Below, piece by piece: positions 15,950-25,147 of a stretch of DNA of 64,000 nt. A program made the position numbers and the translations under genes. The DNA comes from Sphingorhabdus profundilacus (GTDB taxonomy: Bacteria > Pseudomonadota > Alphaproteobacteria > Sphingomonadales > Sphingomonadaceae): positions 682,001-746,000 of the forward strand of contig NZ_SDWJ01000002.1 of assembly GCF_009769755.1 (NCBI RefSeq). Direction: 5' to 3'. Below the pieces are notes generated by a model. It was not told where the DNA came from and made no database searches. It saw only the letters and a program-made list of their open reading frames with translations. Position 1 is the first letter of the stretch, and each line of letters begins with the position of its first letter.

Positions 15950-18363
15950 TGGGCAAATTCCGTCAGGTCGAGCAATATGTTCGGATCACCCGGCCAAGGC
16001 GTTTTGGTCAGATGTTCGTACCAGTTTTCCGGACTATCGCCAAAGCTGAGGCGCAGGCTATCCAAGGCACGCACACTCGATTCCCTGCCGGACAAGATTG
16101 TCAAAATGTCAGGCATCTGCCCAAGATCCAGCCTGACAACCACGCTGTGATTGGGCTTGCGTATCAAAAAGCAACGGCTGTGTGCCGGCAAGGTGCGGAT
16201 TAACGACAGCTCATGGTCGCTCAAACCAAATCCGCCGCAGTAATCCTCGGCCTTGGCACGGCTGTTGGGCATGAATATTTGCGTTGCCGTCTGTTCCACG
16301 ATGGCAGACGATACCTTGCTATCAAGCGCGTCACGGGCACTTTGCGTGCCAAAACCGACAATGGCATTACGTTTCCGCAAGGTTTTAAGCCAATCGCGAA
16401 GACGTGCGGCAAAGACAGGATCGTCCAGGACTTTCCAACCCTCGTCAATCATGATCATCGCCGGGCTGCCATCCAGCCTTTCGTCAACACGGTGGAAGAG
16501 ATACATCATGACTGCGGTCCGAATGGCCGGTTGGTCAAGCAACGCCGTCATGTCGAACCCGATGATGCGGTTTGACAGGTCCAGACCGTCTTCGACATTA
16601 TCGAACACCCAGCCACGATCACTATGGTCAAGCCATGGCCGCAGGCGTGATTGCAGATCGCCCTCCTCGGGCCGCTTGGTACCGCCGAGCAATTCGCCCA
16701 AATGCCGCAAAGTACGAAGATGCGGGCCCTGTTCAAAATTGGCATCGACCGCCGCGGCAATCACCGTTTCATCGGCGGGCGACATGCCGCCTTGTTCCGG
16801 CATTAACAGACATGCTAGCCAGTCCCTGAGAAACGCTCTGTTTAACGGGCTATCGGGCACCCGCAAAGGGTTGAAACCGGTGGCTACGCCGGGACGCAGC
16901 TCGACATAATTTCCACCCAGCGAGCGCAGAAATATTTCAGCACCGCGGTCTTTATCGAACAGGATTGTGCGCGGCTCGAGCTTTTGTGCCTGTGCAGTCA
17001 GGAAATTCATGACGACCGTCTTACCGGAACCGGATGGTCCAATAAGGCTGAAATGGCCCAAATCCCCTTCATGAAAGTTGAAGAAATAGGGCGTCGCGCT
17101 GGTTGTTTCGAAGATCGTGATCGCATCGCCCCAGTGATTGCCTCTGGGTTGGCCCATCGGAAAGCCGTGCATCGATATAAAGCTCGCAGCGTTACTGGTC
17201 GAAATCATCGCACCGCGCGCAATGAACATTTCATTTCCCGGAAATTGTGCCCAGAAAGCGGGTTCCAGATTAACATCTTCACGCACACCGATTGATCCGA
17301 AGTCGGCCAGCGCAGCAACCGCTTTGGCGGCAGCTTTGTCGAGCGAAACAATATCATCAGCCCGCACCGACAGCGAAAGATGATGCATGCCAAAACCAAT
17401 TTGACCGCCGATCAGCTGATCTTTGGCCGCCAACATTTCCCTGCGTTCACCGGCAACATCCTCATCGGTTGCTTTCAACCGCCGCAACGACAAATCAATC
17501 CGTTCCTTGGCCACCTGCCGGTCAACGGGCGCAAAGCTCTCGGTCAGGGCAAATTCATGCGGTAATCGCAGAACATCATCCAGAATCCCGACCCGGGTTT
17601 CACCTGGATAGTCCTTGACCGAGATCATCGCTGCAAATTCCGAGCCGCCAGCGCCGCGATATTCGATCGTATCGAGACCAAAACTTACCCGCTTATAAGG
17701 AATATGGTTCCCCAGATCGACTTCATCATCTGGCTTGAGAACCGACCGCATTTCGCCATTGTAGAGCGCGGCGAGAAACTCCAGCGGTTCCGAACATGTG
17801 CCGCCTTCGCCTTCATAACAGCCCAGATCGCGCACACCATATTGCTGCAAAGCTGCGCTTAATCCGATCACCGCACTGTCCAGATCCCGCAATTCTTCCT
17901 GGAAAATGGCGTCATAATGGTTGCGATTGAACCGACGGCGCAAGCGTTCAAGCAGCCCGACCTTGCCACGCGGCGGTCGGCGCAGCACGGTCAGGAAAAG
18001 TTCATTGGCGAACAAGGTGCGCTTGGCCAGCCGATAAGACCATTTTTCTTGCAGGTGCGCTGAAAATGCGCCGGTATATTGCGCGGGCATTTCGGCCGAG
18101 ACCCGCCGCCGGATGACATGGTGATAGACAATGAAGCGCGCATCGAGCGAACTGCGTAAAATCGTTTCACGTACCGCCTGGGTATGGTTCAGATGATCGG
18201 CATCTTCGGTTTCGAAAGGCAGACCATTCAAATGCAGCACCCGCATCAAGCTGCCATCCCGCAGCTGTAGCGTCACGTCATCGACATGACGGCGATAGGG
18301 CAAGCGCTCACCTGCGCGTTGTTCATATTTTCCCCATGCTGCGGGTCCGCGCCATGCCATCAT
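15946..18363 (-). CDS. virB4: VirB4-type secretion ATPase
   Basis: 805 aa. The N-terminal CagE/TrbE/VirB4 region contains YRRHVDDVTLQLRDGSLM near residue 25. The C-terminal AAA domain has Walker A LIGPSGSGKTVVM (about 438-450), Walker B PAMIMIDEGWKVLDD (about 634-648) and a downstream GFGTQSARDAL. VirB4 powers pilus assembly and substrate transfer at the inner membrane. The length is normal for the family and no disruption is seen. It follows virB3 after 10 nt and overlaps virB6 by 4 nt. Confidence 0.95.
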   Translation of the reverse strand: MMAWRGPAAWGKYEQRAGERLPYRRHVDDVTLQLRDGSLMRVLHLNGLPFETEDADHLNHTQAVRETILRSSLDARFIVYHHVIRRRVSAEMPAQYTGAFSAHLQEKWSYRLAKRTLFANELFLTVLRRPPRGKVGLLERLRRRFNRNHYDAIFQEELRDLDSAVIGLSAALQQYGVRDLGCYEGEGGTCSEPLEFLAALYNGEMRSVLKPDDEVDLGNHIPYKRVSFGLDTIEYRGAGGSEFAAMISVKDYPGETRVGILDDVLRLPHEFALTESFAPVDRQVAKERIDLSLRRLKATDEDVAGERREMLAAKDQLIGGQIGFGMHHLSLSVRADDIVSLDKAAAKAVAALADFGSIGVREDVNLEPAFWAQFPGNEMFIARGAMISTSNAASFISMHGFPMGQPRGNHWGDAITIFETTSATPYFFNFHEGDLGHFSLIGPSGSGKTVVMNFLTAQAQKLEPRTILFDKDRGAEIFLRSLGGNYVELRPGVATGFNPLRVPDSPLNRAFLRDWLACLLMPEQGGMSPADETVIAAAVDANFEQGPHLRTLRHLGELLGGTKRPEEGDLQSRLRPWLDHSDRGWVFDNVEDGLDLSNRIIGFDMTALLDQPAIRTAVMMYLFHRVDERLDGSPAMIMIDEGWKVLDDPVFAARLRDWLKTLRKRNAIVGFGTQSARDALDSKVSSAIVEQTATQIFMPNSRAKAEDYCGGFGLSDHELSLIRTLPAHSRCFLIRKPNHSVVVRLDLGQMPDILTILSGRESSVRALDSLRLSFGDSPENWYEHLTKTPWPGDPNILLDLTEFAQ

Positions 18364-18373
18364 CTATTCCAAT

Positions 18374-18655
18374 TCACGGTGCGTAACTGTTGCATCCCCA
18401 GCGTTTCCAATTTCTCACGCGCGGTGTGCGGGACACCTTTGTGATCCATAAATCGAAAAAACGGGGTTCCCGAAGGCAGGCGAGATAACCGATAACATGC
18501 ACCACCAGCGCCACTCCCAAAGCCCAGAAACTGCGGGTAATCAGAAAGGCTTCGGTGGAAATCACACCATTGATAACAAAAAAACTATAGGTCACGCCCG
18601 CAAACATGTGCGGCCGCGTCAGCGATGTGAAAATAGGGGCCTTGTTGAGCGACAC
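18374..18655 (-). CDS. virB3: VirB3-type inner-membrane protein
   Basis: 93 aa. The start MSLNKAPIFTSLTRPHMFAG matches the conserved VirB3 N-terminus. One long hydrophobic region or two close helices span about 18-62, followed by a REPRFFDLW segment typical of the family. VirB3 works together with VirB4 and VirB2. It lies immediately after virB2 with a 3-nt gap. Confidence 0.9.
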   Translation of the reverse strand: MSLNKAPIFTSLTRPHMFAGVTYSFFVINGVISTEAFLITRSFWALGVALVVHVIGYLACLREPRFFDLWITKVSRTPRVRNWKRWGCNSYAP

Positions 18656-18658
18656 TAC

Positions 18659-18970
18659 TTAACCTGCGCCAGCCGCAGACTGGATACCCGATACAATGGC
18701 GACCGCACCGAACAGGATGAAGCAGCCAAGCACAACGGTCATTCCATAGCGCCAGTTCATCCGGCCGGTGAGCATCAAAAAGCCGACCGCCGCCACCGCG
18801 ACAACCGCAGCAGCTGTGGCAACATTGCCCAATAGCGTACCCTGCAACCATTGCGCGGCCCGCACAATCGGGCCACTTCCAGCGGGGTCCTGCTGTGCAA
18901 ATGCAGGTGCGGAAAGCATGGCCATTGGCCACAGGATGACGATCCGTTTCAGTAGTTTATTCATGTTCAT
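18659..18970 (-). CDS. virB2: VirB2-type pilin
   Basis: 103 aa pro-pilin. A signal peptide ends at APAFA (residue 25). The mature part has two hydrophobic helices (VATAAAVVAVAAVGFLML, then MTVVLGCFILFGAVAIVSGI) separated by a short polar loop TGRMNWRYG, the known VirB2 architecture. The start codon overlaps the stop of the lytic transglycosylase gene. Confidence 0.9.
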   Translation of the reverse strand: MNMNKLLKRIVILWPMAMLSAPAFAQQDPAGSGPIVRAAQWLQGTLLGNVATAAAVVAVAAVGFLMLTGRMNWRYGMTVVLGCFILFGAVAIVSGIQSAAGAG

Positions 18971-19599
18971 TCCTCCAAAGCGCCGCCCCAGGCCACGCGT
19001 TGACCGATTGCTTCTACATATCCGCGGGTTTCCGCAAATGGCGGAACTCCCTGATATTGAACAACACGGGCAGGCCCGGAATTATAAGCCGCCAATGCCA
19101 AACGGGTATCACCGTTAAACCTTGTCAGCATTGATTTCAGATATCGCGCACCACCTTCAAGGTTGGCAATTGTATCAAAAGGATTAACCCCTAACTGCTG
19201 CGCTGTTCCGGGCATCAATTGTGTCAGGCCAATCGCACCCCTGGGCGACCGTGCCGCCGGGTTCCATCGACTTTCCTGCCAGATCAGCGCTTCGAACAAA
19301 ATCGGATCGAGGGCATATCGTTCCGAAATCGATGTGACGATAATTTTCCAATTTGGCGGCATAATTTTTCGCGTGACCAATGGCGAATGCGAAACCGCAT
19401 TTGCATCATTGATTCGCGCGTGCGTCTCGTCCGATTTGGGTGTCGTCAACGCGGGAATTAACATAGTTTCACTATGTGTACCAATTTCATACACTTGTGC
19501 CGAAAGGCTGGTAGGCACACCCCAGAAAACGCCCGAAAACATCAGGAATTTAAGGAGATATGGTTGGTCGCGATGATGCAAGATCATAGTGTGCGGCAT
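18967..19599 (-). CDS. virB1: VirB1-type lytic transglycosylase (SLT domain)
   Basis: 210 aa from the ATG at 19599, which has GGAAAG at suitable spacing; an upstream ATG at 19629 adds ten residues with weaker support. An N-terminal export signal (YLLKFLMFSGVFWG, to about 35) precedes a low-complexity part and a C-terminal SLT domain. Its catalytic Glu lies in EALIWQESRWNP, followed by GAIGLTQLMPGTAQQLG and LALAAYNSGPARV. It opens the peptidoglycan for the secretion apparatus. First gene of the VirB operon; transcription starts upstream, divergently from the lyase gene at 19792. Confidence 0.9.
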   Translation of the reverse strand: MPHTMILHHRDQPYLLKFLMFSGVFWGVPTSLSAQVYEIGTHSETMLIPALTTPKSDETHARINDANAVSHSPLVTRKIMPPNWKIIVTSISERYALDPILFEALIWQESRWNPAARSPRGAIGLTQLMPGTAQQLGVNPFDTIANLEGGARYLKSMLTRFNGDTRLALAAYNSGPARVVQYQGVPPFAETRGYVEAIGQRVAWGGALEE

Positions 19600-19791
19600 A
19601 AGACTTTCCACAAAATTGGCAAGCATCATACCGGTAATGTGCCGACTTTGGTCTTCGAAAAATCGATCATATTACATTTTTGCGACAATTGTCCGGACGC
19701 TTCAGGACATAAGGGGTAAGCCCTTTGGCCACTTCATTTTGGTATCGAACAGGTGCATGGTTCACGGGTTGATTTACACAAGGATCCTGTC

Positions 19792-21147
19792 ATGCCCCCC
19801 CTCTTGCGCCACGGTGCTATTGCTGGATTAGGCCTTTTACTTTCGACCAGTATTGCCTTTTCATCCTGTTCACCGGTGGGCGGCCAAACGGAGGGCGGAC
19901 CAGAACCAGTTGTTCGTGCAAAAGCCTTTCCCGGTGCGATCGGCCATGGGGCGGCTACACTTGGCGGTGCCAAAGGCAAGATTATTCAGGTGACGACTGT
20001 AACCGACCAAGTCGCAGGTTCATTGCGGGCCTGTGTTGAAGCCTTTGGCCCACGCACCTGCGTTTTCCGGGTCGGAGGCATTTTCCGGTTCACCGGCACG
20101 CCGCCGGTTATTCGCAACCCTTACCTGACCATCGCCGGACAAACCGCGCCGGGTGGAGGGGTAACCATCGCGCATGATGGCAGCGCGGAATCCCGAACAC
20201 CTTTGCTGATCAAAAACACCCATGATGTTATCGTCCGGCATGTTCGGGTCCGTAATGACCGAATTGGCGGTGAAAAAGAGTCGGAAGATTCAATAACAAT
20301 TGAAAACAGCAAATATGTCATCATCGATCAGGTCAGTGCCAGTTGGGCCCGCGATGAACTTATCAATGGCTATGGTAACAATGATTTCATCACCATAAGT
20401 AATTCGATATTTTCTTATGGCATTCCGCGTCACGATAAATGTGCCCTATTAGGCAGCGACCCGAAAAATGCCCAGAAGTTCAGCTTTATCGGCAATATCT
20501 GTGCACATAATGGCGATCGGAATCCGGACATTAACTTCAAACCGGCATCTTGTGTCGAAGTTGTGAATAACATCTTTTACAACGCTGTTTCAGAATTTGC
20601 CGAAATCTGGGAAACCTATGGCGGCACGCCCGTTTCGATTGTCGGGAACAGCTTCAAATCCGGAACAAATACGAGCGATGGCGCTGTGGGCGTTATTCGC
20701 CAGACCGTCGGCAGCACCGGAACATCTGCCATCTATCTGCATGACAATCAGTTTTTTGGCAATTTTACCCACATTGATGCGTCGGTTGCCGTTGGGCAGC
20801 GGAATACGCCACCCTGCCCGCTTACCATTAGCCCCATGTCCGCTAATGATGCCTATGTGTCTGCTCTGGCAAAATCGGGGGCTTGGCCACGTGATGCTAT
20901 CGACCTGGAAGTATTGGCCGATGTGGCGAACGGCACGGGCAGGATCGTGCATTTACCGGGATCTATTCCAGCAATATTGGAAGGAACACCCTATCCCGAT
21001 AGCGACCGCGATGGCATGGATGACCGTTGGGAGGCAAAACATGGAGCGAAGGTGGGCGTTTCGGACCCGTGGATTGACTCGAACAAGGATGGTGTTTCCA
21101 ATTTCGATGCCTTTCTCGACGCATTGCACCAACAATTGTTGCGCTGA
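19792..21147 (+). CDS. Secreted pectate-lyase-like protein, divergent paralogue 3
   Basis: 451 aa from the ATG at 19792 with AAGGA upstream; an in-frame GTG at 19753 is less likely. The N-terminus is a possible lipoprotein signal (AGLGLLLSTSIAFSSCSP). The beta-helix family blocks are present but diverged: FPGAIGHGAATLGGAKG, TVTDQVAGSLRACV, LTIAGQTAPGGGV, VRHVRVRND and IDQVSASWARDE. The C-terminus keeps one Asp-rich loop (DSDRDGMDDRWE) and a variant second one (DSNKDGVSNFDAF). Likely a related lyase with different substrate preference. It is divergent from the VirB operon and leads directly into the glycosyltransferase gene 24 bp downstream. Confidence 0.82.
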   Translation: MPPLLRHGAIAGLGLLLSTSIAFSSCSPVGGQTEGGPEPVVRAKAFPGAIGHGAATLGGAKGKIIQVTTVTDQVAGSLRACVEAFGPRTCVFRVGGIFRFTGTPPVIRNPYLTIAGQTAPGGGVTIAHDGSAESRTPLLIKNTHDVIVRHVRVRNDRIGGEKESEDSITIENSKYVIIDQVSASWARDELINGYGNNDFITISNSIFSYGIPRHDKCALLGSDPKNAQKFSFIGNICAHNGDRNPDINFKPASCVEVVNNIFYNAVSEFAEIWETYGGTPVSIVGNSFKSGTNTSDGAVGVIRQTVGSTGTSAIYLHDNQFFGNFTHIDASVAVGQRNTPPCPLTISPMSANDAYVSALAKSGAWPRDAIDLEVLADVANGTGRIVHLPGSIPAILEGTPYPDSDRDGMDDRWEAKHGAKVGVSDPWIDSNKDGVSNFDAFLDALHQQLLR

Positions 21148-21171
21148 CCGATTGCTGCCTGTCATTCCTGT

Positions 21172-22314
21172 ATGAACACCGAACCTATAACAATCGCCTA
21201 TCCCATGGCTGGCGACAGCCTGGGCGGCAGCCATCATTCGCTTCGGGGTTTGCTGGAGGGACTTGATCCCGCGATGTTCAGGCCTGTCATCATATTGGAA
21301 AATCCCACGGGCCGTCTGGCCGAGCATTTCGCGGCTTTCGAACACCGTGCCGACCCGGCGCCACCGCAAGAAAGCTTTGCCGTCGGGCGCGATTTCAGCC
21401 TGTCAAACTTTGCATCAACCTTTGCAGGCATGGGCTGCCGCGCCGCCCTGCTGCGCGAAATCGGCGCGAAAATCGTCCATAGCAATGACGGCCGGACCCA
21501 TGCGACATGGGCATTTGCAGCCAAACGCGCAGGCTGCAAATTGCTCTGGCACCACCGCGCAGATCCTTATGCAAAAGGCTTGCGCTACCTTGCGCCCTGG
21601 GTTGCGGACCAAGTGGTCGCTGTATCCAGATTTTCCCTGTCCGGTATGCGCCGCGGCAAAGTGTCCGACGGCGCACAGGTTGTTTTCAGCCCGTTTGATG
21701 TCGATGTGCAAGCGGACCGCCATGCCATGCGCCAAAAATTACTAACCGAATTGAACGCTCGACCCGATACCATAGTCTGCGGCTATTTTGGCAGCTTCAT
21801 TGATCGCAAGCGACCCCTGGAATTCATCAATGCTGTCGCCGAAATGCGGAAATTGCAGGATCGGCCCGTAGTCGGCCTGATGTTCGGCGAAACGACTTAT
21901 CCCGAACTGGAAGCCGCAATGCGCGCCCGGATGACCGATCCCGACGTTGCGGGTTCAGCGCATATCATGGGGTATAGATCACCGGGCGTTGACTGGATCG
22001 CTGCGGTCGACCTGCTGCTGGTAACCGCGGTCAGCGAACCATTGGGCCGAACTCTTGTAGAAGCCATGCTCGTCGAAACCCCCGTTATTGCAACCGATTC
22101 AGGTGGCAATCCAGAGGCCATTCTGGATGGTTTGGGCAAGCTTGTGGCGCCGGACGACGCATTGGCAATGGCTACCAGTGCGCTCGCGACACTCAGCGAT
22201 AAAGAAGCAACTTCCGCGATGACAGCGCGTGCCAAGCAAAGCGCCAAAGCGCGCTTTTCCGAAGCAACACATGTCGCAAAAATCTCCGAGATTTACCGCG
22301 ATCTATCGGCTTGA
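21172..22314 (+). CDS. GT-B glycosyltransferase (GT4-like)
   Basis: 380 aa. N-terminal acceptor domain with a glycine loop (PMAGDSLGGSHHSLRG); the C-terminal Rossmann domain starts near GYFGSFIDRKRPLEFI and carries the donor-site region SEPLGRTLVEAM, followed by ETPVIATDSGG. No signal peptide; works at the cytoplasmic membrane face, adding a sugar to the lipid-linked repeat unit. It is convergent with the outer-membrane barrel gene. The transferred sugar cannot be predicted. Confidence 0.88.
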   Translation: MNTEPITIAYPMAGDSLGGSHHSLRGLLEGLDPAMFRPVIILENPTGRLAEHFAAFEHRADPAPPQESFAVGRDFSLSNFASTFAGMGCRAALLREIGAKIVHSNDGRTHATWAFAAKRAGCKLLWHHRADPYAKGLRYLAPWVADQVVAVSRFSLSGMRRGKVSDGAQVVFSPFDVDVQADRHAMRQKLLTELNARPDTIVCGYFGSFIDRKRPLEFINAVAEMRKLQDRPVVGLMFGETTYPELEAAMRARMTDPDVAGSAHIMGYRSPGVDWIAAVDLLLVTAVSEPLGRTLVEAMLVETPVIATDSGGNPEAILDGLGKLVAPDDALAMATSALATLSDKEATSAMTARAKQSAKARFSEATHVAKISEIYRDLSA

Positions 22315-22338
22315 AATGGCACCCCTGAAATTGCGGGA

Positions 22339-23595
22339 TCAAAACCGCAATCTAAGAGAAAACCCGCCACGCGTGCGGTCAAATACCTCTTCGGCGATGT
22401 TACTGGTGCGATCTGTATAGCTGACATAACCAGCGATCGAGAGGCGTTTGGTTGCAAGCCATTCCACTTCAACCCGGGGGCTGATTGCCTTTTCCAAATC
22501 GCCCGAGCCAAAAAATTCCGCGCGCAGATAGGACAGGCCGGCCGTCGCATAGAGATTATGCCTGATTTCCTGCTGGACATTTATCGACGCGGTTGTGTCC
22601 GAACGCGCCACTGCGCCTAGCCGGAATGTGGCGACATCGCCCGAAAATACATTTAGCGAAATTGCCGTGCGTTGTTGCGGCCGGAAGGTCAGCGCGACGT
22701 CCGCGGAAATACCGCTGCGGCCCTTTTGCGCTGGTTCCGCCGGGTTCAACCGGAACACGCCAATCGAAGCGCGGCCCTCGATCAGACCACGATCTTTGGT
22801 GGCAACGCCGATACGGCCACCAATGGTGGTTTCATCCTGAATAGCCCCTGTGGTCAGCGGTAACCGAAAATCACGGTTGGTCACAAAGGCGGTGGCAGTG
22901 CCATATAATCTGCTGCCAATGCTGCGGCCCAATGTCAGCGAAACAAATTGCGAGGAGAAGTCGCGCCGTGCATTTGCTGTACCTAGAAAATCGAATTTCC
23001 GCACGACAACATCTGTCGCGACCAGCATTTTGCCGCCTTCCTGACTGAATTTCGCTTCGGATTCGAAAATATTGGCCAGCCTTGGGCCCGTTGACGTCAA
23101 TTGCAGGGCTTCGGGATCACCCCGTTCTTCGACAACCCTGCGCCATCCGCCTTCAAGACCAAATTTCTGGCCTTCCCTCGGCTGCCAACCCAGTTTCACC
23201 AAAGCCTCTGCCCCTTCAGAATTTTCGGTCGTCAGCTTGTCATAACGCCGGATCCGGGTTCTTGCATTGGCTGTAAGATCAATGTTGCCGATGCGTCCCT
23301 TCGCTTCAACCCCGCCAACGATGATGAATGCTGCGTCGGCTTGCGTTCCGTTACTCAATGTTCCGTCAGGTAAAAGAAATTTTCCGTCCCGGGCGGCATA
23401 AACATTGTCATCCGCATACAGAATATATTCAAAATCCGGGAGCAAGCGAAAGCCGCCAAGATCAAAGCCCTTGGGTTCAAAATCCGGCAGCTGGTCAGAC
23501 ACCAGCGGTGCGGTTTTGCTCACGGATTCCGCCTGTGCGGCCGTCGATAGAAGCAAGCCCGCAACCGTGCAGGCCGCGCATAGAGAATGTCGCAT
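22339..23595 (-). CDS. Outer-membrane beta-barrel protein of polysaccharide export locus
   Basis: 418 aa from the ATG at 23595; a GTG at 23610 is an alternative. A clear signal peptide is present (MRHSLCAACTVAGLLLST, AQAES). A region of about 45 residues then leads into many alternating amphipathic strands, and the protein ends in an aromatic C-terminal strand (GGFSLRLRF), the outer-membrane insertion signal. Proteins of this type follow OPX exporters in sphingomonad and related EPS clusters. It lies 5 nt after the OPX gene. The most likely role is in exit or attachment of the polymer at the outer membrane. Confidence 0.8.
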   Translation of the reverse strand: MRHSLCAACTVAGLLLSTAAQAESVSKTAPLVSDQLPDFEPKGFDLGGFRLLPDFEYILYADDNVYAARDGKFLLPDGTLSNGTQADAAFIIVGGVEAKGRIGNIDLTANARTRIRRYDKLTTENSEGAEALVKLGWQPREGQKFGLEGGWRRVVEERGDPEALQLTSTGPRLANIFESEAKFSQEGGKMLVATDVVVRKFDFLGTANARRDFSSQFVSLTLGRSIGSRLYGTATAFVTNRDFRLPLTTGAIQDETTIGGRIGVATKDRGLIEGRASIGVFRLNPAEPAQKGRSGISADVALTFRPQQRTAISLNVFSGDVATFRLGAVARSDTTASINVQQEIRHNLYATAGLSYLRAEFFGSGDLEKAISPRVEVEWLATKRLSIAGYVSYTDRTSNIAEEVFDRTRGGFSLRLRF

Positions 23596-23600
23596 CGTAA

Positions 23601-24176
23601 TCAGAACCACTTCTCTACAATCCGGATTTGGTCGCCGGGCATCACAATGGTATTTTCCGATGCCTTGCCGGTCACCTTGCGCCCATTTACGGTGCGCGTA
23701 ATAACCATCGACATCGTGTCAGCGCGATAGGTGTACCCACCGGCCAGTGAAATGATCGAAAAAACCGTGAGGCCTTCCCTATATTCATATTGGCCAGGCT
23801 TGCCGACTTCGCCCAGAATATAGATGGGCCGCAGCGACGCAGCCTGAATGGTGACGTTCGGGCGCACCAATATCCGTTTGTCGAGCAGGGCTTTTTCGAC
23901 GGCCCGTTCCGCTTCACGCAAAGTCAGGCCGGAAATTTTCACTTCCTCGACCAAAGGCAGAGAGATAATGCCACTTTGATCGACGGAATATTCACCATCG
24001 GCGCCCACCAGATCGGGGATCTGGACTTTGATCTTGTCGCCCGGTTCCAGCCGGAATTCCGCGACTTCAGTGGCCGGTATCGCCGACAGTCCGCTGGTCG
24101 CAGGCATGCAGCCAGCGACCATCGATGATCCGGCAAGAACAGCGGCGGTTAGCAGACATTTGAGCATTTTCAGCAT
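23601..24176 (-). CDS. OPX-family polysaccharide export lipoprotein (Wza-like, short form)
   Basis: 191 aa. The lipoprotein signal has a lipobox ending at C23 (SMVAGC). The polysaccharide export domain (about 40-120) reads FRLEPGDKIKVQIPDL, SVDQSGIISLPLVEEVKI and LTLREAERAVEKAL. One SLBB-like domain follows with RPIYILGEVGKPGQYEY. This is the short OPX type, without the C-terminal amphipathic helix that lets Wza cross the outer membrane, so it probably depends on the barrel protein encoded next to it. The partner co-polymerase is at 1090. Confidence 0.92.
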   Translation of the reverse strand: MLKMLKCLLTAAVLAGSSMVAGCMPATSGLSAIPATEVAEFRLEPGDKIKVQIPDLVGADGEYSVDQSGIISLPLVEEVKISGLTLREAERAVEKALLDKRILVRPNVTIQAASLRPIYILGEVGKPGQYEYREGLTVFSIISLAGGYTYRADTMSMVITRTVNGRKVTGKASENTIVMPGDQIRIVEKWF

Positions 24177-24200
24177 TTCGCTGTCTCCCCATTTTAATGT

Positions 24201-24223
24201 GATGCCCCAATTTTCCGGGCATC
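24201..24223. terminator. Hairpin between sulfotransferase and OPX genes
   Basis: GATGCCC (24201-24207) pairs with GGGCATC (24217-24223). No T-run follows in the minus direction, so it may be a weak terminator, an attenuator or an mRNA-stabilising hairpin in the 68-bp gap. Confidence 0.4.
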
Positions 24224-24244
24224 CTGGTTAATCAGTTCTTCCAA

Positions 24245-25147
24245 TCAGGCGACTTTTTTGTGTTTTTCCCGATCATTGCCTTGTTTGGCACCGGATTGCG
24301 TAACGTCCAGCCAATCCGACAAATCCCTTCCGAGCATTTGTCCCAAGTCTGCAACATCATCGGCATAAAAATCACGCAACCGCAACCTTAATTCGGACGA
24401 CAATGGGGGATAAGCTATTTCGCGCGCGAACATGCTGCGCGTTGATTCAAACAGGGCTGTCCCGCGCAATGGCGCTATTGTGCTTTTGAGCGGTGCCAAT
24501 ACCTTACGGACGGGCAAGGGCAGAAAACGTTCCGACGCATTGTTTGCTTTCTTGCGCGACTGGCCGACATCAAAGACCGGATCGACACCGATATGTGCGG
24601 AAATCGCTTCAATGGTCGCCTGCGGCTGGGCTTTCACGTCATCATATAGAAAAGAGTGAATCTGTTCGGCGGGGAAATGATCAAGCCAGCGGCGCAAGTG
24701 CAGCGCATATAGGCCGTCATTCAAAAATCGCGGCTGCGGATTGTCGAGCGATGCAAGATAAGCCTCAGGCCCCTCTTTCACAGTCCCGCGGCGATACAGC
24801 ATTTTATAGTCGGAATAGGCCCGTTCGATCGGGTTGCGGAACTGCACCACCAACCGTGCGTGGGGCAACATCGCGGCAATCCGTTGCGCGGCTTGTGGAT
24901 GGGCAAGATAGTCTGCCGATTTCTCGCCCAACATACGTTCCGAACCCGCCTGTGCTTCAAAAAAGGCGCGATAATAATCTTCGCCCTGTTCAAATTCACT
25001 GCTGAAATAATGCGGTTCCGGGTCAGGCATAAAGAGTGCAGGATTTACCTGTAACTGTTCCAGCGCCCAAGTGGTCGCCGCCTTTACCGCGCCGATAATG
25101 ATGAAAGACGGGTGCCAGTCAGCCTGGCCGGTGTAGGTGTTGGTCAT
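24245..25147 (-). CDS. PAPS-dependent sulfotransferase
   Basis: 300 aa. The 5'-phosphosulfate-binding loop lies at 18-26 (IGAVKAATTW) and the 3'-phosphate-binding Arg/Ser at R104/S112 (QFRNPIERAYSDYK). These are the two hallmark motifs of Sulfotransfer_1 enzymes, which move sulfate from PAPS to a hydroxyl group. No signal peptide, so it acts on lipid-linked or nucleotide sugar precursors in the cytosol. The start overlaps the DegT aminotransferase stop by 4 nt, making the two co-transcribed. A second, different sulfotransferase is at 35528, which supports a sulfated polymer. Confidence 0.88.
   Translation of the reverse strand: MTNTYTGQADWHPSFIIIGAVKAATTWALEQLQVNPALFMPDPEPHYFSSEFEQGEDYYRAFFEAQAGSERMLGEKSADYLAHPQAAQRIAAMLPHARLVVQFRNPIERAYSDYKMLYRRGTVKEGPEAYLASLDNPQPRFLNDGLYALHLRRWLDHFPAEQIHSFLYDDVKAQPQATIEAISAHIGVDPVFDVGQSRKKANNASERFLPLPVRKVLAPLKSTIAPLRGTALFESTRSMFAREIAYPPLSSELRLRLRDFYADDVADLGQMLGRDLSDWLDVTQSGAKQGNDREKHKKVA

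Noticed and set aside
11825-19599. Integrated conjugative element
   Set aside because: No integrase, relaxase, coupling protein, attachment repeats or replication genes were seen around the VirB operon within the window.
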